Below, in pieces: positions 1-9,559 of a stretch of 64,000 bases of DNA. The stretch lies in contig BTPG01000004.1 in the NCBI GenBank assembly GCA_036245525.1, positions 208,408,952 to 208,472,951 on the forward strand, read 5' to 3'. The position numbers were made by a program, and so were the translations under genes. This DNA is from Semisulcospira habei. Its lineage: Eukaryota; Mollusca; Gastropoda; Semisulcospiridae. The notes under the pieces are model-generated. The model was not told the origin of the DNA. It ran no database searches and worked only from the letters and a program-made list of their open reading frames with translations. Position 1 is the first letter of the stretch, and every line of letters starts with the position of its first letter.

Positions 1-249
1 TCACCTAAGGCAGCTTATCCGCTTGTTTTCTTCAAAATCGGAGGCGGCGTGCGGCGAGAGGGAATTTGCGCGATGAAACATGTACAGCAGTGTCAGATTT
101 GCTGGATTCTGTATGTTTGAAGAATACATTTGGCGTTGGACGGTAAAGTTCCCTTCAGCCTATGTGCGTGTAAACTTTACGTCATGTCACCTCCTTTGCA
201 ACATTTCAGAAAAGTCTGACGTGAACTCCAGACTATGCGGGCCATAGAT

Positions 250-745
250 TGTGACGTTAAAGAGTTTTGTGGTGACGTGATTTTTCTAGTAGTGTAGTAC
301 ACACAGTGCCAATATCAGTGGCGCTGAAGTGGTAAAATTCGTTTTGATTTAGCGCAAATAAAAAAAACGTGAAAATATCCATCGAAAGTCTACACAGCCT
401 GAATGACCTTGGGCGTAAATCTACCCAGTGTAAATGTGTGCTGTCGCTATTCCATTGAGATACTTTTATTTGAGTAAATTCAAGCCTTTGTCGATTTATG
501 CTAGATGGAATCATGCTGTGAAAATTCACGCTGAGTTTATTTAGTTCTAAACATAAATGGAAAATCAGAGGAACACATTTGCATTGGGTAGATGTACGCC
601 TGGGTGGATTTGCGCTAAGTACATTTCGGTTAGTAGTGTCAAGCTGGGCGGAAGTTTTATGTCCAAAAATAGTGAAATTGTCCATTTCAGCACCAATGGG
701 GGTAATCGGAAGGACTCTGGTAATGTTTTGTATTGGACTGGGTAC
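250..745. repeat. Degenerate fold-back of CTGGGTGGATT-like units
   Basis: Around 400-440 the sequence reads as the reverse complement of short units found at 575-620 (core resembling GGGTGGATTTGCGC). The same unit recurs in both orientations at 9560-10030. It is open by chance in several frames, but no domain or codon pattern supports a gene. I see nothing recognisable in bases 1-250. Confidence 0.35.
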
Positions 746-751
746 ATACAT

Positions 752-918
752 TATATTGAGCAACATTTTGCTTGATATAGTGCCGATAAATAGACAGATG
801 TGATTACTTGACCCGATCAAAATGTCTTCGTCTTACGACTCGGACATTTTGATTCGGGTCTCGTAATCACATCTGCCTGTTATCGGCACTATATCAAGTA
901 AAATGTTGCTCAATATTA
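752..918. repeat. Long near-perfect palindrome (about 167 bp)
   Basis: The left arm from about 752 (ATTGAGCAACATTTTGCTTG) is mirrored up to about 918, with the centre near 835. The arms are about 75 bp with few mismatches. A decayed half-copy is visible at about 58999-59080. The element directly abuts the family C fold-back that follows. Confidence 0.8.
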
Positions 919-919
919 T

Positions 920-1995
920 AAGTTATTGGTCGGAGGGGTTCGCTACACGGACCTTTGTAGGCCTGAGGGAGGTCAAAGGAATCATTGTACCCGAAGGCCT
1001 GAGGGGTACAATGATTCCTTTGACCTCGCGAAGGCCTACAAGGGTCCGTGCAGCGAACCCCTCCGACCAATAACGTATTTGTTTTCATTCCTCCACTATT
1101 TTCGTAAAAGAAATCATGAAGACATTTTGCGATCTGGATCACGCCAGACATGACTGACGTCAAAGGAATATACATTTATACATAATAGACATATGACGTA
1201 ATTTAAAATATGTCATGACGTTGCCGTCTCCAGTACTGAGTGTGCTTGTTGTTTCGAACAACACTAAGTAACTTTGTACTTTAGAACGTTTGGCGATCTT
1301 TTATAGAGCAAAACTGGCATCCAAGATGCGTCATCGAGAGGGCTACAAAACGTCCGCCATTTTTCGCTACAGCGGTTTTTATATCCCGGTCACATGGTAC
1401 TGTTTGCGCTAAAGTGACTGGTCGTGTGACGTAGGGAGGAAACAATTTAATATAATTTGCTTTCATCCCTACTACATCACGACCAATCCCTCTAGCGCAA
1501 ACCGTACCACGTGACCGAGCTACAAAAACCCTTGTAGCGACAAATGGTTCACATTTTGTAGCCCTCTTTCTGATGCGTCTTGAATGCCAGTTTTGTTCTA
1601 TAAAAGATCACCAAAATATTATAAAGTACAAAGTTACTTAGTGTTGTTCGAAACATCAGGCACACTATTGGAGACGGAAATGTCATGAACGATTTGAAAT
1701 TACGTCATAAGTCTATTATGTATAAATGTACATAAGTTCCTTTGACATCAGTCATGTTTGGCGTGATCCAGGTCGGAAGATTTGGTCTTGATTTCTTTTA
1801 CGAAAATAGTGGAGGAATGAAAACAAATACGTTATTGTTAGCAGGGGCTTGCCGCACGGACCCTTGTAGGCATGAGGGAGGTCAAGGAACCATTGTACCA
1901 CGAAGGCCGAAGGCCTGAGGGGTACAACGGTTCCTTTGACCTCCCGAAGGCCTACAAGGGTCCGTGTAGCAAACCCCTGCTACCAATAAGTTATA
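920..1995. repeat. Family C: nested fold-back, palindrome-arm-arm-palindrome
   Basis: Two smaller palindromes (about 920-1075 and 1838-1995, arms containing GGTCAAAGGA and GGCCTACAAGGGTCCGTG) flank a larger inverted repeat. In it about 1080-1450 is mirrored by about 1460-1835. The whole block can therefore fold at two levels. A third single unit (one palindrome plus one arm) lies at 34262-34800. No ORF with transposase features is seen, so this looks like a non-autonomous fold-back DNA element. Confidence 0.75.
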
Positions 1996-2198
1996 ATATT
2001 TACTATGACCTATTAATCAAAGCTAATCTTTTTTTCCCCGCACACCCCACGGGAAGTGACGTATTTTGGCGATTTGTTTTAAAAATAGCACGAGGAAACC
2101 TCCAGCATAGAGAGTGGGAGTTATTATGCAACTTAGTCATAGCAGACCCATTCGGGTCTGCGTGGGAGATTAGGAAAATGCCAACAGAAACCCACACG

Positions 2199-2406
2199 TT
2201 AACCCGTTCAGTGCCAGTTGACGCAGACTGCGTTTCCTCATTCTTTGTTAATTCAACACCAAAATGTTCTAGGTTTCCCAGGAACATGGATTCAAATTGG
2301 TGTCAGCAAGAGGCATATATCTTCATGAGCCCCCGCAACTGCAGGGCTCATGAGGATCTATGTTTCTTGCACTCTTAAAATTTCCTCGGCGATAAAGGGG
2401 TCAAAG
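2199..2406. mobile_element. Family B fold-back MITE, copy B1
   Basis: It starts with TTAACCCGTTCAGTGCC and carries the family B hairpin core at about 2304-2375 (AAGAGGCATATATCTTCATG mirrored across a GC-rich centre). The right border near AAAGGGGTCAA is decayed. It lies just downstream of the last exon of the minus-strand monooxygenase gene. Confidence 0.65.
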
Positions 2407-2467
2407 GATTAAATTATTTAGTTTCCTGTGAGCAGTAAAGAACTAAACTCATGTCCTCCTCCCCTTT

Positions 2468-2693
2468 TCAAACCTTCATCAGATTGTTGTCGGCTGGAAA
2501 GAAAGTGAGGATTCCAAAGCACATCTCGTCAAAAGACCCTGGCCCGTAAAACGTGGTTCTGTTTTTGGATAGGGATGAGAATTCGCAAGTCGTCTTCAGT
2601 TCGTCGCCTGGTTTCACCACCACAGGGTCAGGGTATCTGGCAATTGAACGCACCAAATATTTAACACCCTCGTGCGTGTAACCACCGGTAGTG
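2468..2693 (-). CDS. Monooxygenase gene, last exon (C-terminal Cu domain, Met ligand)
   Basis: The acceptor is TGCTGCAG before 2693. One leading base completes the Arg codon begun in the previous exon. The exon contains PGDELKTTCEF and GSFDEMCFGILTFFP, matching the DBH-family block that carries the CuM methionine, and it ends in TGA at 2470-2468. The upstream 60 bp of intron, including the 3' splice region, is repeat-derived (family O). Confidence 0.88.
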
Positions 2694-2890
2694 CTGCAGC
2701 ACTGGCACTCATTCAAGGAATAGCTACGGAAGTGTCGTATAGCGTTGCCGGCGACCGACCGACCGATTGATCGATCAATCATTCAAACAAACAACGAAAG
2801 AATGAATGAATGAATGAATGAATGAATCAATGAATCAATCAATCGATCGATCGATCGATTGACCGATCAGTCAGTCAGTCAGTCAGTCAG

Positions 2891-2949
<59 letters not shown>

Positions 2950-3536
2950 GTCAATAATATGTTTGTACGAAATCTGTGCCAAGCGAAAAATACGCAGGTG
3001 AGATGAGGCCAAATAAGACAGAGTACTCAAAGGTTGTATTTTTATTTTGTCGTCAGGGACTCACCGCCACATTTGGGGATTATCGTAGCTGTACGGTTCG
3101 TCATTGGTCACATTCCTGATCACGTCACCGTTCCGGATCTGTTCAACTTTACCACGGATACCTAAAACACCAAGAAGGCAAAATGGCAAGTGTATTTTAC
3201 TCATTAAAAGTGGCACCCATCAACAGCTGCGAAGGTGTCCGATAGCGTGGCCGGCGGGAACGCCTATAAGACATTTCCGCAGCTGTTGATGCTGGGCGCC
3301 TTGAATGAGTTCACAGGTATCATGGGTGGGGGAGGCTGCGGGGCGGGGGGAGGGGGGGGGGGAATCACGAATTCACGTTTTTTTACTATCACGAATTCAC
3401 GTTTTTTTATGGTTTTTATTTTGGTCATTTTTAACAACAAAAAAACAAAACGAAATAAGCATTGACGCTTTACGATGGAAAGGGACGATGAAGCGATAAT
3501 GTACTGTTTTCATAACTTCTTTCACTACCCGAAAAG

Positions 3537-3625
<89 letters not shown>

Positions 3626-3626
3626 T

Positions 3627-3674
<48 letters not shown>

Positions 3675-6600
3675 GGAGTGTAGGAGGGGGGAGGGAAGGT
3701 GGGGGGGGGGGGGCGGGACGGGAGGGGGGGGGGTTGTGATGCTGGTGCACTGCTTTCTCAACAGCATACCTCAACTCGCCAGAAATTCAAATTACGAGGG
3801 TAGGAGAGGGGCGCAAGATTTATGAGACTACGACAACTCAACGGACTTTCACGTTTCCCAAAATAACCATTGCGTTTTTACGGATCACGGACATCGAATT
3901 TGTGCTTTCACGTTTCACGCCGACCACTTCTTTCACGGATCACGAGGATGAAAAAAACCCCTGCAATCACGAAAACCTAAAAAACGCTAATCCCGAATCA
4001 CGATTTAAAGGCATACCCCAGTAGCAAAATGTCTTCGGCCCTACGACGGCCGCTGTGGGCCTGCGCACAGTCCTGCGCGGGCCCACTGCGGCCGTCGTGG
4101 ACCCGATGACCTTTGCGCACTGGGTTACCCCCTGCCCCTTCCTCTCAGCTATCCTAGTAAGCAGTGGCCGGATGACCTCATGTGCGTTGGGTTTAATTAC
4201 CGCCAGAGTCTAAAAATTTTTTTGGGTTTTGTTTTGTTTTTGGGTTGCTTTATCTCTGTAAGTAAGACCTATGTTTGCGCAATTTTCTTAGTAAATCGCG
4301 CAATCAAAGGGCTTATACTTACAGAGACAGAGACAATTAACCCATTTAACCCCACAACCGAATTTCCCAAATTTTGAAGGTGTTACCGAATGACTACTTA
4401 CCAGTTGCAGGATAAGGACTGACCATGATAATTCAAGGGTAGTGCCAGAAGAGCTTGGCGCCTGAAGGCGCCAAGGCGGTGATCAGGATACTCACAAACC
4501 AGATAGGTGAGGCTAGCGCTGGCAGAATTGTACAACAAACCACCCCTTGGTTTGTGGTGATCAGGATGCCTGAAGGCGCCAAGCTCATCTGGCACTACCC
4601 TTGAATTATCGTGGTCAATCCATCTCTTGCTGCAGGGCGTTGAGGGTGGGTGTGAGTGGCGGGGTAAATGCCGGGTTAAGAGGAGGCAGGTCCACTCTTC
4701 AGTTCAGTTAACGGGCGCTTGTAGGGCGAATACGGATTTTGCGTAGCTTGTGAATTCTAGACCCTGGAGCGTCACAGCCGGAATAAGATGTGGCGTGGTA
4801 CGCATGATCATGGTCTGAAACGATCAGCCTGGTCGAAACCAGACGGTCTTAGCCCAATGTCACAATAGCAAGCTAAGACTTGCGGCTCAGACCGGGCCGA
4901 CCGTTCCAGTCCACGTTCATGCATACAATGGTGCCGACGTCTCACCCAGGTAATGCATGTGGTTGAGCCCGGCGATGATGTTCAATGAACCGTTGAAGAA
5001 CCGCTGCGTGCACGAAGACGTGCAAGTACTAACAGCAGTTACGCTTGGCTGACCAGGCGGGACACTCAGAGCCATCTGACCGGTGATCAGGATGCCTGCG
5101 TCGTACGTCCTGAGCCGCGGTGTGTAGTAGAGCGTGACGCCTGACGAGTCGTACCAGTGGTCCACCAGGCCTTTGTTGGTCCAGTGGAACTATCAAACGA
5201 ACGAACGAGCAAACAAATGGACGAACAGACAGACTGACAGATAATTAATTAATAAAATTTGTTACTAAGACACTTTGTAATCACCTTCGTGATGTCAGTA
5301 GACGTTTAAGCTTTTAATCCACTGTTTTCGTCTTAGCAGGTGCAGTTTAGACCTAGGGTCAGTTGCTTGAGCGAGCTTAGTCCTGCGCCAGTCACTACGC
5401 AAGCAACTGACCCCTGCTCACTGGTTTCCGGAAATCATCTATTACCTGCAAGGCCAACCTGCTCGCAGCCCCCTTCCCGATCCTGAAGCCGGCGTCCGGG
5501 TGGATACAGTCTCCTGTCATGCCTAGCGTCCACACCCCGATGGCCACGCTGCATCCCATACCCGCCATGTTGCACTCGGATGGAGCGTCAGGCAGCGTCC
5601 CTGGAATATCAGCGAAGCAGGTTATGGTGATTACAAATGAAATCGGTGTGTTTGCTGGTATGAGATTTCGGATCTCACGGCTTGCTGACATATTAGAGAG
5701 ACTGAGAAATACCAATCAGCTTCGTTTCGTTTCGGTCCTGACAGTTACTGTCGAGGACAAAATACATGTACAACCACCTTGCGTCTTACCCGAGCCGTTG
5801 CAGGCGAAGATGACGATGTGATGCATGACGTTGGGGTTGTCAATATAGGGCGTATAGGCGATGAGGTGATAGGGTTCGTCGGCGGGGATGTCAAACATGA
5901 AACACTCGTAGGTGGTCTCCTTGGCCGGTACTTTCGTCCTTGGGAATCGCAGTGTGATGTTGCGGACATCTGCAACAGATAGAGAAGATGTGACATTTAT
6001 ACAAAACAAGGTTCCATGGAGTGGAGTGCGGATTGGGGGATGGGAGGAGTATGGGAAGGGGGTCCCGTCGTGTGGGCCGGGAGGCGGGTCCAAAATGCAA
6101 CTCTCAAGGCAAGCCGGGTAACAAAGACAATTCAGTAAAACTCCAAATGCCCTTGCATCCCAGTACAGTATTAACAGTATTAACACATTCTGCCCCAGGC
6201 CCGAAATCCCCAAATTTTAAAGTTGCCCTCTGAAGGACAGTATTACAATTCTAGAGACAGATCGAGCATGATAGTTCAAGGATGGTGCCAGAATAGGCTT
6301 GGCGCCTATGGGCGCCAAGCTATTCTGGCACCACCCTTGAACTATCATGCTCGATCCATGTCTTACTGTGGTGTGTCGGGGGCTGAATGAGTAAATTGTT
6401 AGCCGCTGTACAGCACTGAGCTAAAAATGAACGCAGATCAGCCTCAGTATGTCGCGGTACCCGGGAGCCATGAAGTTAGACCGCGATATTCGCCGGCGAT
6501 ACAATTATTTGTCTTCTTTCAGACTCTTTACACTTTTTCTCATTGGCCTGTCCCTATACGCCTTGCCCCCTAATCGCCCATTCTCAAGGCAACGGGTGTC

Positions 6601-8197
6601 TCCATACCAAGGTGCATGTGATAAGTAAAGACTCAACTTATCACAAGTCAGTTATCAATTTATCACATGTTACAATGACAACTGCGTACACGCTGAGCAA
6701 AACGTTTTTCCCCAAACACGTGACTGGCCAATCACAGTTTCTCAGCACAAACATCTTCATTCAGTCAAACCTCTAACCACAAATGACATGTTGATAAATT
6801 AACAATTGTTGTTTGGGGGGTTATACTACAAAATGAAACGTAAGCAGATGTCATTTTTATGTGATACCATTTCATACAAAACAAAACATTAAAAAATGGA
6901 TAACGGTTAGATAATGTCAACGACAGAAAATTTCAAGCGAAGGCACTACGTATACCGTGTACCTACTGACCTCAGTCGAAACGGCGGAGAAACAAAAAGT
7001 CAGATAAATAAAATGTGAGGAGGTTACGCAACAAAACGGTTACATGCACACGTTATGTGCTACTTAGAGTTCATATTTCATACAAAAAATAACTCTAAAT
7101 GTGATAACTTGTTGAACAATACCTTTGACCGAAATGCCACCTCAAAGCGAAAGCCACGTTTCACCGGTAAATAAATGTAATTCACTGACACTGAGAGATG
7201 CGTCCCATTAGTACTGAAAGTACATTGCAAGGGTTATTTCAAAAGGACCCTTCGTGCATTTTTACTTTTATCGTCGAAGACAAAATCGTTGTATTTCGAG
7301 TCCCCCCCCTCCCCCCCCCCCCCCCCTCACCCCTTTACCCTTTGACCTCTCCTATAATATTTCGTGTGCTAGACCAACTTCATTTATATATGGTCTGTGG
7401 TCCAGTATGACGTCACAGTTCCCTCACCTGGTCCTTACGAGCGCCTTTCCTTAAGTGCTTTGCCGTTATGTGGCAAAAGCCCGCAAGCCCATTTATAACA
7501 ATGAAATTCTCGCTTTTCTCAAATGATTTATAGACATCCTGGCGTTATATTGGTGATACCGCCCTTATAGACATCCTGGCTTTGAACGACGTGACAGTGT
7601 TAGGCCCTATAGTATCGCAGCTTACCCGCCTTTTGGGGCTGTGCGTGGGCCCACTCAAATGATTTATAGGCATCCTGGCGTTATATTGGTGATACCGCCC
7701 TTATAGACATCCTGGCTTTGAACGACGTGACAGTGTTAGGCCCTATAGTATCGCGGATTACCCGCCTTTTGGGGCTGTGCGTGGGCCCACTTAGTGCGGC
7801 TGTCGTGGGTCCGAAGACGTTTTGCTACTGGGGAAGAAAGTCATCATCAGTAACTGTTTGCTGATATGTTATTTTGAACCCTTCGGCTGAAAGCCGTAAG
7901 GACCAACACCGCAAGCAAGCACGCGATAACGCCACTTACCTGGGTCCTTGATTGCGTCACACTGAAACTCGCCAATGTCGCAGGTGACCCATGTGTTGGC
8001 GGAGCGGCACTGAGGGGAGTTCCATGGATCACACACACCTACACGATGGAGGAGAACAGGTTAACTCACTGGAGACGTGCCGTAAACGGATACGCGGCGA
8101 ATCGCCGCGTATCCGTTTACGGCACGTCTCCAGTGAGTTAATATAAAACATCGATTAGCACAGTAAACTCCGCTTATAACGAGATATGACATTTTTT

Positions 8198-8275
<78 letters not shown>

Positions 8276-9256
8276 CCGTTTATGTCCTGGTCCGCCGTAA
8301 GGTGGCCTTAGTCGCCTAGTTCGGTGTTAAACCTGGATAATATCTATACCTAGCAATTTATATTCTGGATCAAGTCGCCTTAGCACTATAACAACTCCAG
8401 GATGTCAAAAAAAGGCTGACTCATTCAAGGAGCCCCGCATCAATAGCTGCGGAAGTGTGGTATAGCTGTGCCTCCGGCAACGCTATACGACACTTCCGCA
8501 GCAAGTCTTATTTGAGACAAGACAACATTGAGAGTCCGAGATTTAGCAGTCGAAGCCCGCCATGGAGAAGGCAACTTCAAGGTAGCTGGAGTTATTGTTT
8601 GTGAACGATAACGCCAGCGATGAGGCCGACGACGTTGTATTGGTGATACCGCCCTTACCTGGATGCGTGATGTTGTGTGTGGCAGCGGGGATCTGACCCT
8701 GTGACCACACGCAGTGCGGGTCCCCCAACTCCTGGCCGTTGGTGAGCCCGTCGTGGTCAGAGTCCAGGTCGCACAGCTCACGGCTCCACTGCACAGATTA
8801 CAACCGGTATCAGATTCAGCCTCCTCGCTGCCGAGAAGCGGTGAGCACGATCCAACTGCAAGAGACATAGATCCTCATGAGCCCCCGCAGTCGCGGGGGC
8901 TTATGAAGATCCATGCCTCTTGCTGAACCATTTTGCATCCATAAGAATCTATGTTTCTTGCGGTTGGATCACGTTTATTTTTTTTTTCTCGGGCAGTGAC
9001 GAAGTAAAAATTGGTATGCTAATGCCTGTTATTGAAAAAGAAAAGATGGAATACCCTGTGTCCAAGTCTGGTGAAGTCCTGTCCAAACTGGTTCCTGTCT
9101 CCCCCACCCAGCGGGTTGAGGTGCCCCACGCCGTGCCAGACAAAGTTGGGTTTACACGGGTGGGGCACGTTCTGACCGTTGGGCAGTTGGCTCTGGTAGC
9201 TGTAGAAGGACAGCGCGGGACTCCATAGCGCCACTACTACGGATACAAGAAACGCC
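2468..9256 (-). CDS. Temptin-like domain fused to copper type II ascorbate-dependent monooxygenase (spliced; eight exons seen, 5' end missing)
   Basis: Minus-strand exons in order: 9256-9055, 8788-8659, 8038-7940, 5969-5790, 5600-5446, 5189-4946, 3161-3065, 2693-2468. All junctions are GT-AG and every phase fits, giving about 444 codons to a TGA stop at 2470-2468. The N-terminal part (exons 1-3) has a hydrophobic signal-like stretch, then NGQNVPHPC, GVGH, GGGDRNQFGQDF, DSDHDG, NGQELGDP and conserved Cys, the pattern of molluscan temptin. The C-terminal part matches the two Cu2 monooxygenase domains of DBH, MOXD1 and PHM. The CuH site is MHH plus a later His (FHW); the CuM site is HMH plus the Met of DEMC. 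DBH-family enzymes usually carry an N-terminal DOMON domain; here a temptin-like domain takes that place. A secreted or luminal copper hydroxylase is likely; the substrate cannot be read. The first exon begins at an acceptor, so the initiator ATG lies further upstream (above 9256). Two separate adjacent genes are unlikely because no stop separates the parts and the phases match. Confidence 0.88.
2694..2754. repeat. Single arm of family O fold-back at a splice acceptor
   Basis: ACTCATTCAAGGAATAGC and GGAAGTGTCGTATAGCG match arms of the elements at 3198-3310 and 8419-8503. On the minus strand this arm supplies the last 60 bases of the intron before the final monooxygenase exon. Confidence 0.6.
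2798..2958. repeat. Tetranucleotide microsatellite, AATG/AATC/CAGT variants
   Basis: Runs of GAATGAATG, then CAATCGATCGATC, then CAGTCAGTC, then a long pure CAATCAATC tract. All are 4-bp period arrays, inside the last intron of the monooxygenase gene. Confidence 0.95.
3065..3161 (-). CDS. Monooxygenase gene, seventh visible exon
   Basis: 97 bp, two bases plus 31 codons plus two bases, with acceptor TTTTAG and donor GTGAGT. It encodes IRGKVEQIRNG...YSYDNPQMW, matching the strand after the HxH copper site in DBH-family proteins. The leading GT completes a Gly codon (HMHYLG-IRG). Confidence 0.85.
3198..3310. repeat. Family O fold-back, copy O1
   Basis: Arms beginning ACTCATTAAAAGTGGC and ending GGCGCCTTGAATGAGT are inverted copies, with the centre near GGCCGGC at about 3252. 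The inner arm is CATCAACAGCTGCG...CCGCAGCTGTTGATG. Confidence 0.75.
3541..3735. repeat. (TG)n microsatellite followed by poly-G tracts
   Basis: An almost pure TG array at 3541-3675, interrupted once by ATGG, is followed by several G runs to about 3735. Intron of the monooxygenase gene. Confidence 0.97.
4016..4125. repeat. Family D palindrome, copy D1
   Basis: CCCAGTAGCAAAATGTCTTC at the left is mirrored at the right by GACCTTTGCGCACTGGG with a few mismatches. The inner GC-rich arms are CGACGGCCGCTGTGGGC and GCCCACTGCGGCCGTCG. Related pieces lie at 7600-7836, 26843-26938 and 58706-58785. Confidence 0.75.
4337..4679. mobile_element. Family A TTAA fold-back MITE, copy A1, interrupted by a family S fragment
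   Basis: Left border TTAACCCATTTAACCCC, right border CCGGGTTAA. The hairpin arms (GACCATGATAATTCAAGGGT ... ACCCTTGAATTATCGTGGTC) are separated by an inserted piece of family S (ACTCACAAACCAGATAGG, 4490-4545) with short duplicated arm sequence (GGTGATCAGGAT) on both sides. Confidence 0.75.
4946..5189 (-). CDS. Monooxygenase gene, sixth visible exon (third CuH His and CuM HxH)
   Basis: It begins TTC CAC TGG (FHW), the position of the third CuH histidine, continues through SSGVTLYYTPRLRTYDAGI and a Cys pair region (CTSSCTQ), and ends at NHMHYLG, the CuM HxH motif. 81 codons plus one base; the donor is GTGAGA. Confidence 0.9.
5338..5424. repeat. Family N fold-back, copy N2
   Basis: Contains GAGCTTAGTCCTGCGCCAG and an inverted partner around GCAAGCAACTGACCC. 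The same core occurs at 42477-42556. Confidence 0.5.
5446..5600 (-). CDS. Monooxygenase gene, fifth visible exon
   Basis: Two bases plus 51 codons; acceptor ATTCCAG, donor GTAATA. It encodes PSECNMAGMGCSVAIGVWTLG and GFRIGKGAASRLALQ, matching the conserved C...W..G and G.G.....L segments between the two CuH His blocks of the DBH family. Confidence 0.88.
5790..5969 (-). CDS. Monooxygenase gene, fourth visible exon (start of Cu2 monooxygenase domain)
   Basis: It follows a good polypyrimidine acceptor (CTATCTGTTGCAG). It encodes TTYECFMFDIP, a YHLIAYTP block, and NVMHHIVIFAC with the adjacent His pair of the CuH site. The first HH pair seen in DBH is YH here. Two bases plus 59 codons plus one base. 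Confidence 0.9.
6180..6395. mobile_element. Family A fold-back MITE, copy A2
   Basis: Left TTAACACATTCTGCCCC, right GGGGCTGAATGAGTAA (right TTAA mutated). The hairpin at 6265-6353 has core GCCAGAATAGGCTTGGCGCC mirrored. Confidence 0.8.
6396..7520. other. Intronic AT-rich sequence, no gene recognised
   Basis: About 6590-6690 contains repeated ATCACA and TTATCAC words related to the hairpin at 25946-25991. A poly-C tract lies near 7302-7326. I see no exon or complete mobile element here. Confidence 0.5.
7521..7836. repeat. 136-bp tandem duplication followed by a family D half-palindrome
   Basis: The block beginning CAAATGATTTATAGACATCC is repeated 136 bp later with few changes. Within each unit is ATTGGTGATACCGCCCTTA, which also occurs at about 8638-8657 across the donor of the second visible monooxygenase exon. 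The end (7790-7836) is a family D arm. Confidence 0.8.
7940..8038 (-). CDS. Monooxygenase gene, third visible exon (end of temptin-like domain)
   Basis: Acceptor GTGTAG, donor GTAAGT. Two bases plus 32 codons plus one base encode VCDPWNSPQCRSANTWVTCD...FQC, four Cys fitting the disulfide-rich temptin C-terminal part. A perfect 81-bp palindrome ends 23 bases upstream of its acceptor. Confidence 0.85.
8061..8141. mobile_element. Family H perfect 81-bp palindrome, copy H1
   Basis: The 40-bp arm 8061-8100 (TTAACTCACTGGAGACGTGC...) is exactly complementary to 8141-8102 around one central base. It is bounded by TTAA on both sides and lies in the intron immediately before the third monooxygenase exon. 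The relative H2 is at 20425-20503. Confidence 0.93.
8201..8272. repeat. (AT)n microsatellite
   Basis: Uninterrupted AT dinucleotide array of about 72 bp in an intron. Confidence 0.98.
8285..8345 (+). repeat. SINE 3'-region fragment
   Basis: The wording CCGCCGTAAGGTGGCCTTAG ... GTGTTAAACC resembles the 3' region of SINE-like repeats seen at 39684-39742 and 49465-49795. Confidence 0.4.
8419..8503. repeat. Family O fold-back, copy O2 (right arm truncated)
   Basis: Left arm ACTCATTCAAGGAGCC, CATCAATAGCTGCGGAAGTG, mirrored by CGACACTTCCGCAGC; the outer right arm is missing. Confidence 0.65.
8659..8788 (-). CDS. Monooxygenase gene, second visible exon (temptin-like core)
   Basis: Acceptor TGTGCAG, donor GTAAGG; 43 codons plus one base. 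It encodes WSRELCDLDSDHDGLTNGQE then LGDPHCVW and NITHP, a calcium-loop-like DSDHDG and the LGDP-C-W motif characteristic of temptin-type proteins. Confidence 0.9.
8857..8961. repeat. Family B hairpin, copy B2, with an extra arm
   Basis: Core 8857-8923 (AAGAGACATAGATCCTCATG mirrored across CCCGCAGTCGCGGG). An additional partial arm at 8941-8961 (AAGAATCTATGTTTCTTGC) suggests arm duplication. Confidence 0.8.
9055..9256 (-). CDS. Monooxygenase gene, first visible exon (secretion signal and temptin-like N-terminus)
   Basis: It begins after a TTTTCAG acceptor, one base then AFLVSVVVALWSPALSFY (hydrophobic signal core), then LPNGQNVPHPC, FVWHGVGH and GGGDRNQFGQDFT. Donor GTATTC. No ATG lies in frame inside the exon, so the start must be in an upstream exon that I cannot identify. 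Confidence 0.85.
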
Positions 9257-9311
9257 CTGAAAATGCACAATAGTCAGTCACTTTCAACGCGCCAAATCCC
9301 GGCACTAGGCT

Positions 9312-9409
9312 TACCCTTGACTGAGCTGTCATGATCAGTCAGCCTAAAGCGAGGGACTTCTATAGAAGTCCCTCGCTTTAGACTGATTGATCATGACCGC
9401 TCAAGGGTA
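9312..9409. repeat. Family J palindrome
   Basis: TACCCTTGA...CATGATCAGTC...AAGCGAGGGACTTCTATAG is mirrored around 9360/9361. Near-perfect arms of about 48 bp. No second copy is seen in the window. Confidence 0.85.
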
Positions 9410-9559
9410 TTTCTGTATAATGCATGGAGGATGTTTCGAACATATTAGCCATTTCGTCCAAGCACGTTGGCAGTGTATTGCACACAGCGATATCTTGCAT
9501 GGTTTTGTCTTGTTCGACAAGTGTTCAAAGTACGATAGTTTTGCTCAGGTGGGGCAACT

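Noticed and set aside
3397..3774. Cys-Val or Thr-His rich ORFs across dinucleotide arrays (also at 31330, 46185, 48814, 55180)
   Set aside because: Translation of TG/CA microsatellites; no gene evidence.
9019..9270. ORF with a TTG start as the first monooxygenase exon
   Set aside because: TTG is not a normal eukaryotic start, and a TTTTCAG acceptor lies directly before the conserved part; the real ATG must be in another exon.
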